The notes under the pieces: model-generated | The model's database searches: none | What the model saw: only the letters and a program-made list of their open reading frames with translations | What the model was told of the DNA's origin: nothing | Position numbers and translations under genes: made by a program | Shown here: one piece after another, positions 16,397 through 23,406 of the stretch | How the letters are laid out: each line of letters starts with the position of its first letter | How positions within the stretch are numbered: position 1 is the stretch's first letter | Source: JALXDT01 sp964634755 | Lineage (GTDB): Bacteria; Acidobacteriota; Aminicenantia; JAMOAD01 | DNA length: 32,447 bases | Assembly (NCBI GenBank): GCA_964634755.1 | Contig: CAZWJH010000018.1 | Coordinates: forward strand, 1 to 32,447 | Direction: 5' to 3'

Positions 16397-17356
16397 ATAG
16401 AAAGAGAACTTATTTATATAAAGAATTTTTCTGTAGGTAAAGGTAACAAGTTATTTCTAGAGGATATTTCTTTTAAATTAAGAGAAAAAGAGGTTGTTGC
16501 AATTATAGGGGAGTCTGGGTCAGGAAAGACTCTTTTGGCAAGGGCTATTTTGAATTTTTTCCCCGAAGGTTTTAAAAGAACTAAAGGAAATATTCTATAC
16601 AAGGGGAAATCAGTTTTTGAGATGGACAAAGATAGCCTTTTGGAGATTAGGGGAAAGAGAATATATTATCTTAATCAAGACCCTTTTGTATCTTTTGATC
16701 CCACTTATAAGATCAGATTTCAGTTAAAAGAGTATTTAAAATCAAAAGGCATAGAGTATAAAGAAGACCAGGTAATAAATGTTCTAAAAAAGTTAGGCTT
16801 TGGAGATCCAAAAAAGATTTTGAACCTTTATCCTTTTGAGCTTTCTGGAGGTATGCTTCAGAGAGTTTCAATAGCAAGGGCTCTTCTTATTAAGAGTGAA
16901 GTTTTAATAGCAGATGAAATTACTACAGCGCTTGATGAGAAACTTCAGAAAGATTTAATCAGACTTATTGAGGAAATAATTACTTCTGAAAATTTATCAG
17001 TTATTCTTATTACTCACAACCTACCTCTTTTAAATTTCTTAAATTATTCGAATGTAATTGTACTTTATGGTGGAGAGTTGATTGAAGAAAACCGTGATAT
17101 TTTAAAAAATCCATTGCATCCCTACACAAGTTCATTATTAAATTCTGATCCAGAGCTCTGGCAAAAAAAAGGCAAAATCACTTATATTAAGGGTTTTTTG
17201 CCTCTCTCAAGGGATGAATTACGAGGATGTGTCTTTTACAATAGATGCGAACTTGCTACTCCAGAATGTCAGGAAAAAAAGCCTCCTTTAATAAATATTA
17301 TTAATAAAGGAAGAGTTAAATGTTTTAGCTATTTGGAAAATGATAGTGTAAAATAG
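16397..17356 (+). CDS. Oligopeptide-type ABC transporter ATPase with non-canonical start
   Basis: A peptide ABC ATPase (OppD/DppD type) of about 319 residues. Walker A GESGSGKT is residues 38-45 if counted from ATA 16397. LSGGMLQRVSIARALL, Walker B VLIADEITTALDEK and the H-loop VILITHNL follow, then the C-terminal oligo_HPY cysteine region (GCVFYNRC, EC). Between the enolase stop and Walker A there is no ATG, GTG or TTG; the first such codon in frame is a TTG at 16535, just after Walker A. Starting at ATA 16397 gives an ERELIYIKNFSV N-terminus that matches the family's usual opening, and AGAGGG lies ten bases upstream. I therefore infer an AUA start; AUU 16412, a readthrough of the enolase stop, or a sequence error are alternatives. 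No permease or binding-protein gene is adjacent. The 3' end overlaps the convergent DUF89 gene by 32 bases. Confidence 0.8.
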   Translation: MERELIYIKNFSVGKGNKLFLEDISFKLREKEVVAIIGESGSGKTLLARAILNFFPEGFKRTKGNILYKGKSVFEMDKDSLLEIRGKRIYYLNQDPFVSFDPTYKIRFQLKEYLKSKGIEYKEDQVINVLKKLGFGDPKKILNLYPFELSGGMLQRVSIARALLIKSEVLIADEITTALDEKLQKDLIRLIEEIITSENLSVILITHNLPLLNFLNYSNVIVLYGGELIEENRDILKNPLHPYTSSLLNSDPELWQKKGKITYIKGFLPLSRDELRGCVFYNRCELATPECQEKKPPLINIINKGRVKCFSYLENDSVK

Positions 17357-18188
17357 CTTCTCCTATTGGCTCATTCAAAAGCTCTGAAACAACTTTACAC
17401 TTAACTCTGAAGAGAAAAAATATATCTCTTTTGCAGTCTGAAAGTGTTTCAAAATTACCCTGACCTTTGCTTATTATCATATCACTGGAGTAAAATAAGT
17501 CTCTGAATTTACTACTTGTTAAGTTTATATCAAGTCCAGATAAAGTATGTCCTGGTTTTACTATTTCTGCGTATTTATCAATTCCTGACATAATTGCATC
17601 TTCATAAGTTGAATCATTAATTATGGGAGATTCTCTTACTGTGTAAATGAGATTTTTTCTTCTATCTTTTAATTCTTTTAAAAGAAATGTATCAAATACT
17701 GTTTCTCCCGCATTGTCTCCGATAAATAGAATTGTATTTGAAGTGTTGAGCTTTTCTTTAAATATTTTATAATCCTTTAAGTTAAAATCCTCTGTATTAA
17801 GATTCTCCAATTCCTTTTCGAAATCAAAACTCTCACTTGCTCCGAAATCAATTATATTTCCAAGAATTGAAAGTTCTATTGCTGTTAAAAGTTTATCAGA
17901 TGAATTATCGATTATTTTTTGCATAAGGGATTTTTTGCTTTTAACAAGATTAATGCTTTCTTTTTTTATTTTTTTGTAGGGATCCTCTATCCCTGATTTT
18001 TCAATAATATAATCATAAAGTATCTGTCCAGCATGAGGAGGGGTTAAATTAAAATCAATGTCTTTAAGATGATACCCGAATCCATAAATCAATTCTTTTA
18101 TCTTATCAATATCATTTCCGTAAATAAATTTACCTGCCCTTATAAGTTGATTAAAAAGACAGGGAATACATTCGAGCTGTATTTTCAA
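17325..18188 (-). CDS. DUF89 (ARMT1-like) damage-control phosphatase family protein
   Basis: A 287-residue protein starting at TTG, one base after the NifX-like stop. The N-terminus MKIQLECIPC (C7, C10) is typical of the CxxC-bearing prokaryotic DUF89 subgroup. Core motifs are GDNAGETVFD (D158, N159), RESPIINDST (R185, N191, D192) and SKGQGNFETLS (K241). DUF89 proteins are metal-dependent phosphatases thought to remove damaged or side-product phosphometabolites. Its place as the last gene of the NifX-MinD operon is the notable point. There is no clear Shine-Dalgarno sequence, so translation is probably coupled. Confidence 0.85.
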   Translation of the reverse strand: MKIQLECIPCLFNQLIRAGKFIYGNDIDKIKELIYGFGYHLKDIDFNLTPPHAGQILYDYIIEKSGIEDPYKKIKKESINLVKSKKSLMQKIIDNSSDKLLTAIELSILGNIIDFGASESFDFEKELENLNTEDFNLKDYKIFKEKLNTSNTILFIGDNAGETVFDTFLLKELKDRRKNLIYTVRESPIINDSTYEDAIMSGIDKYAEIVKPGHTLSGLDINLTSSKFRDLFYSSDMIISKGQGNFETLSDCKRDIFFLFRVKCKVVSELLNEPIGEAILHYHFPNS

Positions 18189-18189
18189 A

Positions 18190-18519
18190 TTATTGCTTTG
18201 GTGCGAGGTACTCTTTTACAGCTGCTTCCGCTTCTTTTGTTTTTGTGAGATATGTTTCTATATTTAAATTTTCCACTAACTTTCTTCTTGATTCCTCTCC
18301 CATCCTTCTTGCTACAAAAACTTTGCAATCATTTAAAAAGTTTACAATTAGATTCGGATCATCATGATGCTGCCCCTTTGAATAGGGATTTACTCTTTTT
18401 TCCAAAAAATTTCCATTATCATCATAAATATAGTAGAAAGGTGAGATCCCAAAGTGTCCCACCCAGATGGATTTTTCATCTTTTCCAACTCCTACTGCGA
18501 TGTACTTTCTGTCGCTCAT
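18190..18519 (-). CDS. NifX/NifB-type iron-molybdenum-cofactor-binding domain protein
   Basis: A 109-residue single-domain protein of the NifX/NifB C-terminal/VnfX group: IAVGVGKDEKSIWVGHFG at the start and a FYYIYDDNGNF strand follow the family fold. Family members carry or insert Mo-Fe-S or other metal-sulfur clusters. AAGGAGG precedes the ATG. It lies between MIP18 and DUF89 in the metallocluster operon. No nitrogenase structural gene is present, so this is not evidence for nitrogen fixation. Confidence 0.83.
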   Translation of the reverse strand: MSDRKYIAVGVGKDEKSIWVGHFGISPFYYIYDDNGNFLEKRVNPYSKGQHHDDPNLIVNFLNDCKVFVARRMGEESRRKLVENLNIETYLTKTKEAEAAVKEYLAPKQ

Positions 18520-18532
18520 TTATTAAACCTCC

Positions 18533-18853
18533 TTAATCTTTTTTCTCCTCTCGATTATCTTGATTATCAAGCTGTTTTAGGTATTCCATTGCCTGTTTGG
18601 CAAAAACAAAATCAATAACCTCTACATCAACCTTTTTAACCCCTTCAACTTTTAAAATAGCCTGTTTAATCATCAAGGCAAGCTGAATTCCTATAGGGCA
18701 TAAAAATGCTGTAGGCCTGAAGATAAGTGAAACTTCTCCTGTTTCATCATCAGCCTGAAGGTTTTGAACCAATCTCAGGGTTATAACATCCTGTCTTATC
18801 TCAGGATCATAAACTGTTTTTAATTTCTCAATAATTCTATCCTTTAAACTCAT
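18533..18853 (-). CDS. MIP18/DUF59 family Fe-S assembly-like protein
   Basis: A 106-residue MIP18 (DUF59) domain: KLKTVYDPEIRQDVITLRLV, then VSLIFRPTAFLCPIGIQLAL with the conserved reactive Cys at C52, and the closing VEVIDFV strand. Relatives such as SufT and PaaD, and the DUF59 part of Mrp proteins, help load Fe-S clusters. The C-terminal 20 residues are an acidic and basic tail. The ATG overlaps the end of the upstream MinD-ferredoxin gene by four bases. Confidence 0.87.
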   Translation of the reverse strand: MSLKDRIIEKLKTVYDPEIRQDVITLRLVQNLQADDETGEVSLIFRPTAFLCPIGIQLALMIKQAILKVEGVKKVDVEVIDFVFAKQAMEYLKQLDNQDNREEKKD

Positions 18854-19737
18854 TTTACTTCCTCTAATATTTTTTTAAATATTGATTCAAAATTTTCAGT
18901 TAATTCAGGACACCCTTCAAGAGCAAATTTCCCGCTGACCAGGGAGTCAATTATGCACCTTGAAAAGGGAATACTTCCCAAGAAAGGTACACCTTTCTTT
19001 TCTGCATATTTTTTAACTGCTTGAGCATTTTTATCATTTAAAGATGCTTTATTTAAAACAAGACCGACGGGTACTCTGAAGTGAAATGCAGTATCAACAG
19101 CTCTTTCCATATCATGAATTGCGGAAAAAGTAGGTTCTGAAACAACAACTGCATAACTTGCCCCAGAAAGAGATGATGTCACCGGGCACCCTATCCCCGG
19201 TGGTCCGTCAACAATGATGTATGGTATATTTGCATCATCAGCTATTAGATGGGCTTGATGCTTAACCATTGTAACAAGATTTCCTGAATTTTCAGCTCCA
19301 GGATAAAGCTTTGCATGAACCATCTTGCCGGAGTTTGTATCGGAAATATACCACTCTCCGACAGTTTGCGGAATCATATCTATTGCCGAATCAACGGGAC
19401 AGACAATTTTACAGAGCCCGCATCCATCGCACCTGAAAGGATTAACCACATAATTATCATCGATAATATCTATTGCATCAAATCTGCAATACTGCTTACA
19501 GAGATCACAGGATATGCAGGATTCCGTATTTATTTCCGCTATGGATTTTCCGGTGAAATATTCTTTCCTTTTTATTTGTGGCTTTAACAAAAGATGCATA
19601 TCCGCAGCATCAACATCAGCATCAGCAATTACAAAATTATAATTATTTCTATACATCCACCAGACGAAAGAGGAGGTTACAGTGGTTTTACCCGTTCCAC
19701 CTTTACCGCTTATGAGTACTATCTCTTTTGCTCTCAT
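18850..19737 (-). CDS. MinD/Mrp-type P-loop ATPase with inserted 2x[4Fe-4S] ferredoxin (copy 1)
   Basis: A 295-residue protein. The deviant Walker A GKGGTGKTT (11-19) is followed by ADADVDAADMHLLL. A ferredoxin insert has two sites (C74, C77, C80, C84 and C103, C106, C109, C113). The switch motif VDGPPGIGCPVTSSL and SEPTFSAIHDMERAV then complete the MinD/Mrp fold. Such ATPases occur in pairs in anaerobes, including beside NifX-like proteins in the orange-protein operons of Desulfovibrio. They probably couple ATP binding to metal-cluster handling or complex positioning. AAGGAGG precedes the ATG, which overlaps the end of copy 2 by four bases. Confidence 0.93.
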   Translation of the reverse strand: MRAKEIVLISGKGGTGKTTVTSSFVWWMYRNNYNFVIADADVDAADMHLLLKPQIKRKEYFTGKSIAEINTESCISCDLCKQYCRFDAIDIIDDNYVVNPFRCDGCGLCKIVCPVDSAIDMIPQTVGEWYISDTNSGKMVHAKLYPGAENSGNLVTMVKHQAHLIADDANIPYIIVDGPPGIGCPVTSSLSGASYAVVVSEPTFSAIHDMERAVDTAFHFRVPVGLVLNKASLNDKNAQAVKKYAEKKGVPFLGSIPFSRCIIDSLVSGKFALEGCPELTENFESIFKKILEEVK

Positions 19738-20570
19738 TTCATCCTCCTTTTTATCTCCTCATAGAGCTGGCGAAGACTCTCTTCAAATCTTTCAAAAGGA
19801 AGCTCACCCCTTGAGTAAGATTTTGCGATTTCCTCTTCAAAAGGCAAACGATAAAGTATGTCTATGTTTTCTTTTTTAGCATAATCTTCAAGAAGATGAT
19901 TATTAGGATTATACTTATTTTCTATTATTGCAAATGGTTTTTTCATCTCTCTTGTTATCTCAACTGCAAGTGAAAGATCATAAATACCGAAAGGTGTTGG
20001 TTCGCTGACTAAAAGAACAAAATCCGCAAAACCCAAACTTTCGACAACGGGGCAGGAAGTTCCCGGAGGTGCGTCTATTATTACATTCTCATCTTTTTCA
20101 TCAATTTCTCTGAGCAATGATGATATCAAAGGGACAGGAGTGGGCTCTCCGAGGTTCAGAATACCTTCCATGAATTTTACTTCACCTGCTTTTCCCTTTC
20201 TTATAACTCCCTTTTTTTTAGGGACTTCCACTAAGGCTCCCTTTACAGGACATACATAGGCACATATTCCACATGAATGGCACAATTCTGAGAAGAACAG
20301 CCATTTTTTCGTGGGTTTAAGAATTACAAGGGCTTTGTACGGGCATTCGTCTGCACATATTCCACAAAATGTACATTTTTCATCTATTATTTTAGGAACT
20401 AATTCTGAGAAATCCTTTTCCTCCTCAATCTCAGGTTTTAGGAATATATGTCCGTTTGGCTCCTCCACATCAGCGTCAACATAAGTTGAAGGCCTTATTG
20501 CGTGCGCGAACAGAGTGGCAAAAGTTGTTTTGCCGGTACCTCCTTTTCCTGATGCTATTACAATTTTCAT
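19734..20570 (-). CDS. MinD/Mrp-type P-loop ATPase with inserted 2x[4Fe-4S] ferredoxin (copy 2)
   Basis: A 278-residue paralogue of the next gene. Walker A SGKGGTGKTT (7-16), YVDADVEEPNGHIFL, ferredoxin cysteines C66, C69, C72, C76 and C97, C100, C103, C107, then IIDAPPGTSCPVVESL and VSEPTPFGIYDLSLAV. The two copies differ clearly in sequence, which fits an obligate heteromeric pair rather than a recent duplication. It lies 12 bases after the His-tailed NifX-like gene, in the same operon. Confidence 0.93.
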   Translation of the reverse strand: MKIVIASGKGGTGKTTFATLFAHAIRPSTYVDADVEEPNGHIFLKPEIEEEKDFSELVPKIIDEKCTFCGICADECPYKALVILKPTKKWLFFSELCHSCGICAYVCPVKGALVEVPKKKGVIRKGKAGEVKFMEGILNLGEPTPVPLISSLLREIDEKDENVIIDAPPGTSCPVVESLGFADFVLLVSEPTPFGIYDLSLAVEITREMKKPFAIIENKYNPNNHLLEDYAKKENIDILYRLPFEEEIAKSYSRGELPFERFEESLRQLYEEIKRRMK

Positions 20571-20582
20571 ATCATTCTCCTT

Positions 20583-20978
20583 TTACTCATCATGATGGTG
20601 GTGATGAGGGAATATCTTTTCAGCTTCTTCATGAGATACAGGTTTTTTTATCTCTTCAAGCCCTCCCTTTAGGCAAGCTTCCACAGCCTCTTTAATTGTC
20701 ATGTCATCTTTTGCCTTATAAGTTTTTACTTTACCTTCACTTAGAACCTGAAAAGCATTGGGACCATAATTTCCAGAAATTGCTACCGGACAATTGTTGT
20801 TAATTGCAAGCTGAGCGACTGAAATTCCAACTGAAGATTGACCATTTTTGTAAGGATTTCCCTTTGCTTCAAAATTTTTTGTCTCAGTATCATAGATTAT
20901 ATAATAATCACATCTCCCAAACTTTGGATCAACCATTGATTCAAGGTTTTCCCCCGTTGATGTAATAAATATTTTCAT
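20583..20978 (-). CDS. NifX/NifB-type protein with C-terminal His tail
   Basis: A 131-residue protein, first gene of the metallocluster operon. The NifX-like core (MKIFITSTGENLESMVDPKFGR and CDYYIIYDTETK, then NCPVAISGNYGPNAF) ends near 105, with an acidic linker and a terminal HHHHHDE (125-131). Family members bind metal-sulfur cofactors; the five histidines look like an added metal-binding tail. GGAGG precedes the ATG, within a 12-base palindrome. It lacks obvious Cys-rich motifs apart from C23, C81 and the Cys of the CLKGG segment. Confidence 0.85.
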   Translation of the reverse strand: MKIFITSTGENLESMVDPKFGRCDYYIIYDTETKNFEAKGNPYKNGQSSVGISVAQLAINNNCPVAISGNYGPNAFQVLSEGKVKTYKAKDDMTIKEAVEACLKGGLEEIKKPVSHEEAEKIFPHHHHHDE

Positions 20979-20985
20979 CTTATCC

Positions 20986-20997
20986 TCCTTTAAAGGA
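20986..20997. repeat. 12-base palindrome overlapping the ribosome-binding site
   Basis: TCCTTTAAAGGA is fully self-complementary and contains the AAGGA of the Shine-Dalgarno sequence for the His-tailed NifX-like gene. It could act as an operator or as RNA that hides the site; it may also be chance. Confidence 0.4.
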
Positions 20998-21014
20998 TTT
21001 TAATTTTTCGGACT

Positions 21015-21044
21015 ATAATATCACTTTAATGATAGCTATGTCAA
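21015..21044 (-). promoter_or_regulatory. Promoter of the NifX-MinD operon
   Basis: On the minus strand TTGACA (21044-21039), an 18-base spacer and TATTAT (21020-21015) predict +1 near 21008, giving a leader of about 30 bases with GGAGG. It is divergent from the ATP-grasp promoter 50 bases away. Confidence 0.7.
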
Positions 21045-21094
21045 TAGAATTTTATGAGAAAAAAGTGAAGATGTTTATAAAAGTTAAATGAGTA

Positions 21095-21123
21095 TAGACA
21101 ATCTTATATCTATGGTTTAAAAT
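21095..21123 (+). promoter_or_regulatory. Promoter of the ATP-grasp operon, leaderless arrangement
   Basis: TAGACA (21095-21100), a 17-base spacer and TAAAAT (21118-21123) predict +1 at about 21130, directly before the ATG at 21131. No Shine-Dalgarno sequence is present. Confidence 0.6.
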
Positions 21124-21130
21124 ATTATAA

Positions 21131-22117
21131 ATGGAGAAAATAAACGTTTTAATAACAGCTGCATCAAGAAAGGTGGCTCTTGTCAAAGGTTTTATGGAAC
21201 TTAGAAATCGTTTTAAATATGCGGGTAGCGTAATAGCTGTGGATTGTGAGCCTCTTTCTCCAGCCCTTCATTTTGCCGATAAATTTTATCTTGTTCCTCT
21301 TATAGAAGATAGTCCCTATTTTTCAGTCATTGATGAAATTGTTGAGAGAGAAAATATAAAACTTATTGTCCCGACAATGGATCTTGAATTACCACTATGG
21401 GGAAAAAGGATAAGAGAGTATGGAAAAAAAGGGATAATTATTGCATGCTCGGAGGAAAAGACAGCGGAAGTATCAAATGATAAGATAAAAACTTATAAAT
21501 TTTTTAAATCCATTTCCTTAATGACCCCGAGAACCTTTACAAAAGAAGAGTTATTAAAAGAAAAAAATCTTATCTTTCCTCTTTTTATTAAACCAAGATA
21601 TGGAAGAGGAAGCATAAATTGTTATAAACTTGAAGATAAAGAAGGGCTTTTATTTTATATAAGTAAAATCAAAGATCCTATTGTTCAGGAGTATATAAGA
21701 GGGCAGGAATTTACGGTGGATCTTATTTCTGATTTTGATAGTAATGTTTTAAGTGTTGTCCCGAGAAAAAGGCTTACTGTTAGAGCAGGTATTTCAGACA
21801 GAGGGCAAACTTTTTATAATGAAAAAATAATAAATGGTGCTATAAAAATTGCAAAAGGACTTAATATCAGAGGACCGGCTAATATTCAAGGGTTTTTAAA
21901 AGATAGTGGAGAAATTTTCTTTACCGAGATAAATCCCCGCTTTTCTGGAGGTATTCAGCTTACAAAAGCAGCAGGGGTGAATTTTATGGAGATACTTTTA
22001 AGACTTGTAGCGGGTGAGAGGGTAAAACCCTTTATAGGAGAATTTGAAAAAGGGCTTTATATGTCAAGTTATGAAGACAGTGTTTTCTTAAGAAACCGTG
22101 ATTTAAGAGGCAAATAA
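21131..22117 (+). CDS. ATP-grasp protein, carbamoyl-phosphate-synthase-like
   Basis: A 328-residue ATP-grasp ligase. Residues 1-110 form a pre-ATP-grasp Rossmann domain (VLITAASRKVALVKGF, PTMDLELPLW). The ATP-binding part has IKPRYGRGS (K154), QEYIRGQEFTVD and the metal motif FTEINPRFSGG (E266, N268). The family forms C-N bonds through acyl-phosphates. Single-unit copies of this type often accompany surface-sugar or nucleotide-sugar genes. The next gene, one base on, is a SpsF-like cytidylyltransferase, so a role in making a modified sugar or sugar acid is the best guess. The substrate is unknown. Confidence 0.82.
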   Translation: MEKINVLITAASRKVALVKGFMELRNRFKYAGSVIAVDCEPLSPALHFADKFYLVPLIEDSPYFSVIDEIVERENIKLIVPTMDLELPLWGKRIREYGKKGIIIACSEEKTAEVSNDKIKTYKFFKSISLMTPRTFTKEELLKEKNLIFPLFIKPRYGRGSINCYKLEDKEGLLFYISKIKDPIVQEYIRGQEFTVDLISDFDSNVLSVVPRKRLTVRAGISDRGQTFYNEKIINGAIKIAKGLNIRGPANIQGFLKDSGEIFFTEINPRFSGGIQLTKAAGVNFMEILLRLVAGERVKPFIGEFEKGLYMSSYEDSVFLRNRDLRGK

Positions 22118-22118
22118 T

Positions 22119-22811
22119 ATGAAAATACCGATAATACTTCAAGCGAGAGTTGGTTCAACGAGGTTAAAAGGGAAAGCATTAAAGAGTATTTTGGGTAAGC
22201 CTATGCTTTACTATATAATAGAAAGGCTTTCCATTCCTGCAAATTCATTTGTTGTTCTTGCTATCCCCGAGACGGAAGAAAATGAACCTCTTTGTGAGAT
22301 TGCAAAGCAAATGGGAGTTGAGTGTGTTAAAGGCTCAGAGGAGGATGTTTTAAGCAGATATTTTAAAGCTGCTCAAATGTTTCCATCTCCCTTTTACATA
22401 AGAGCTACAGCAGATAATCCTCTTGTAGATTTTCAAGCTGTTGACAGATTAATTAATTATATGCTAACTCATTATGTTGATTATGCCGTGGAAAAGGGAA
22501 TGCCTAAAGGAGGAGCTGTTGAGATTTTTACTGATAAGGCTTTAGAGCTTTCTCATAGATTAGCGGTAAGAGAGAAGGACAGGGAGCATGTGACTCTTTT
22601 TATGAAGAGAGAAAAAAGATTGTTTAGATGTGCTTACCCTCCTGTTCCTTCAGAGCTTTATTACCCGAATTTAAGTATAACAGTGGATTATGAAAAGGAA
22701 TTTGATTTTGCAAAAAAGATTTATGAGAAGTATTATATAGAGGGAAAGCCCTTTAAACTTTCCAAAATAATTAACAAAATAGCGAAGGAGGTTGGAGTTG
22801 AAAAAGGGTAG
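22119..22811 (+). CDS. SpsF-like cytidylyltransferase
   Basis: A 230-residue nucleotidyltransferase of the SpsF/NeuA-like group. The N-terminal motif ILQARVGSTRLKGKALKSI closely follows the family form (QARMGSTRLPGK), and FYIRATADNPLVD with a late ITVDYEKEFDF complete it. Such enzymes activate sugar acids or polyols with CTP for surface polysaccharides or glycoproteins. It overlaps purN by 14 bases, and the purN ribosome-binding site lies within its last codons. Confidence 0.85.
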   Translation: MKIPIILQARVGSTRLKGKALKSILGKPMLYYIIERLSIPANSFVVLAIPETEENEPLCEIAKQMGVECVKGSEEDVLSRYFKAAQMFPSPFYIRATADNPLVDFQAVDRLINYMLTHYVDYAVEKGMPKGGAVEIFTDKALELSHRLAVREKDREHVTLFMKREKRLFRCAYPPVPSELYYPNLSITVDYEKEFDFAKKIYEKYYIEGKPFKLSKIINKIAKEVGVEKG

Positions 22812-23406
22812 GATAGGAGTTCTCCTTTCCGGTAGAGGCTCAAATTTTAAAGCAATCTTGGAAAAAGTTAAAAAAGGGGAGATAAATGCTGCGATAGTGG
22901 TTGTTATTTCTGATAACAAAGATGCTAAAGGTCTTGAGATTGCAAAGGGAGAAGGAATAGAAGCTATTTTTGTTGATTTGAAAAAATTTGATTCAAGAGA
23001 AGAGTATGATAGAGAAATCGTCAGGATTTTAAAAGAAAAGAATGTTGATCTTGTTATTCTTGCTGGCTATATGAAAATTGTGGGAGGTGAATTTGTATCT
23101 TCTTTTAAAAACAGGATAATGAATATTCATCCGGCACTCCTTCCCTCTTTTCCCGGGCTTCATGCTCAAAGAAAAGCTGTGAAATACGGGGTAAGATACT
23201 CCGGATGTACGGTTCACTTTGTTGATGAGAAAATGGATCATGGCCCCATCATTTTACAGGCAGTGGTACCTGTTTATCAGGATGATACTGAAGAGACTCT
23301 TTCAGAGAGGATTTTAAGGGAAGAACATAGAATTTTTCCAGAAGCTGTTAAACTGTTTTTTGATGGAAGGCTTGAGATTAAGGGAAGAAAGGTATTTATA
23401 AAATGA
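22798..23406 (+). CDS. purN: Phosphoribosylglycinamide formyltransferase
   Basis: A 202-residue enzyme. The TTG at 22798 is chosen because AAGGAGG ends six bases upstream; another TTG at 22792 touches the Shine-Dalgarno sequence. Motifs are VLLSGRGSNF (near 8-17), catalytic N109 and H111 (MNIHPALLPSFPG) and D147 (EKMDHGPII). It transfers formyl from 10-formyltetrahydrofolate to GAR in purine synthesis. No other pur gene is adjacent, so its placement behind a sugar-activation pair is unusual. Formyltransferases of similar fold also act on amino-sugars, but the sequence reads as true PurN. Confidence 0.93.
   Translation: MKKGRIGVLLSGRGSNFKAILEKVKKGEINAAIVVVISDNKDAKGLEIAKGEGIEAIFVDLKKFDSREEYDREIVRILKEKNVDLVILAGYMKIVGGEFVSSFKNRIMNIHPALLPSFPGLHAQRKAVKYGVRYSGCTVHFVDEKMDHGPIILQAVVPVYQDDTEETLSERILREEHRIFPEAVKLFFDGRLEIKGRKVFIK

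Noticed and set aside
15107..17356. A genuine enolase-ABC fusion protein
   Set aside because: A TAA stop and complete enolase C-terminus separate the two, and a good ABC N-terminus starts just after; readthrough is kept only as an alternative.
17325..20978. NifX-like genes as a sign of nitrogen fixation
   Set aside because: No nifH, D, K, E or N homologue is present; the partners are MinD-ferredoxin proteins, MIP18 and DUF89, as in orange-protein-like operons.
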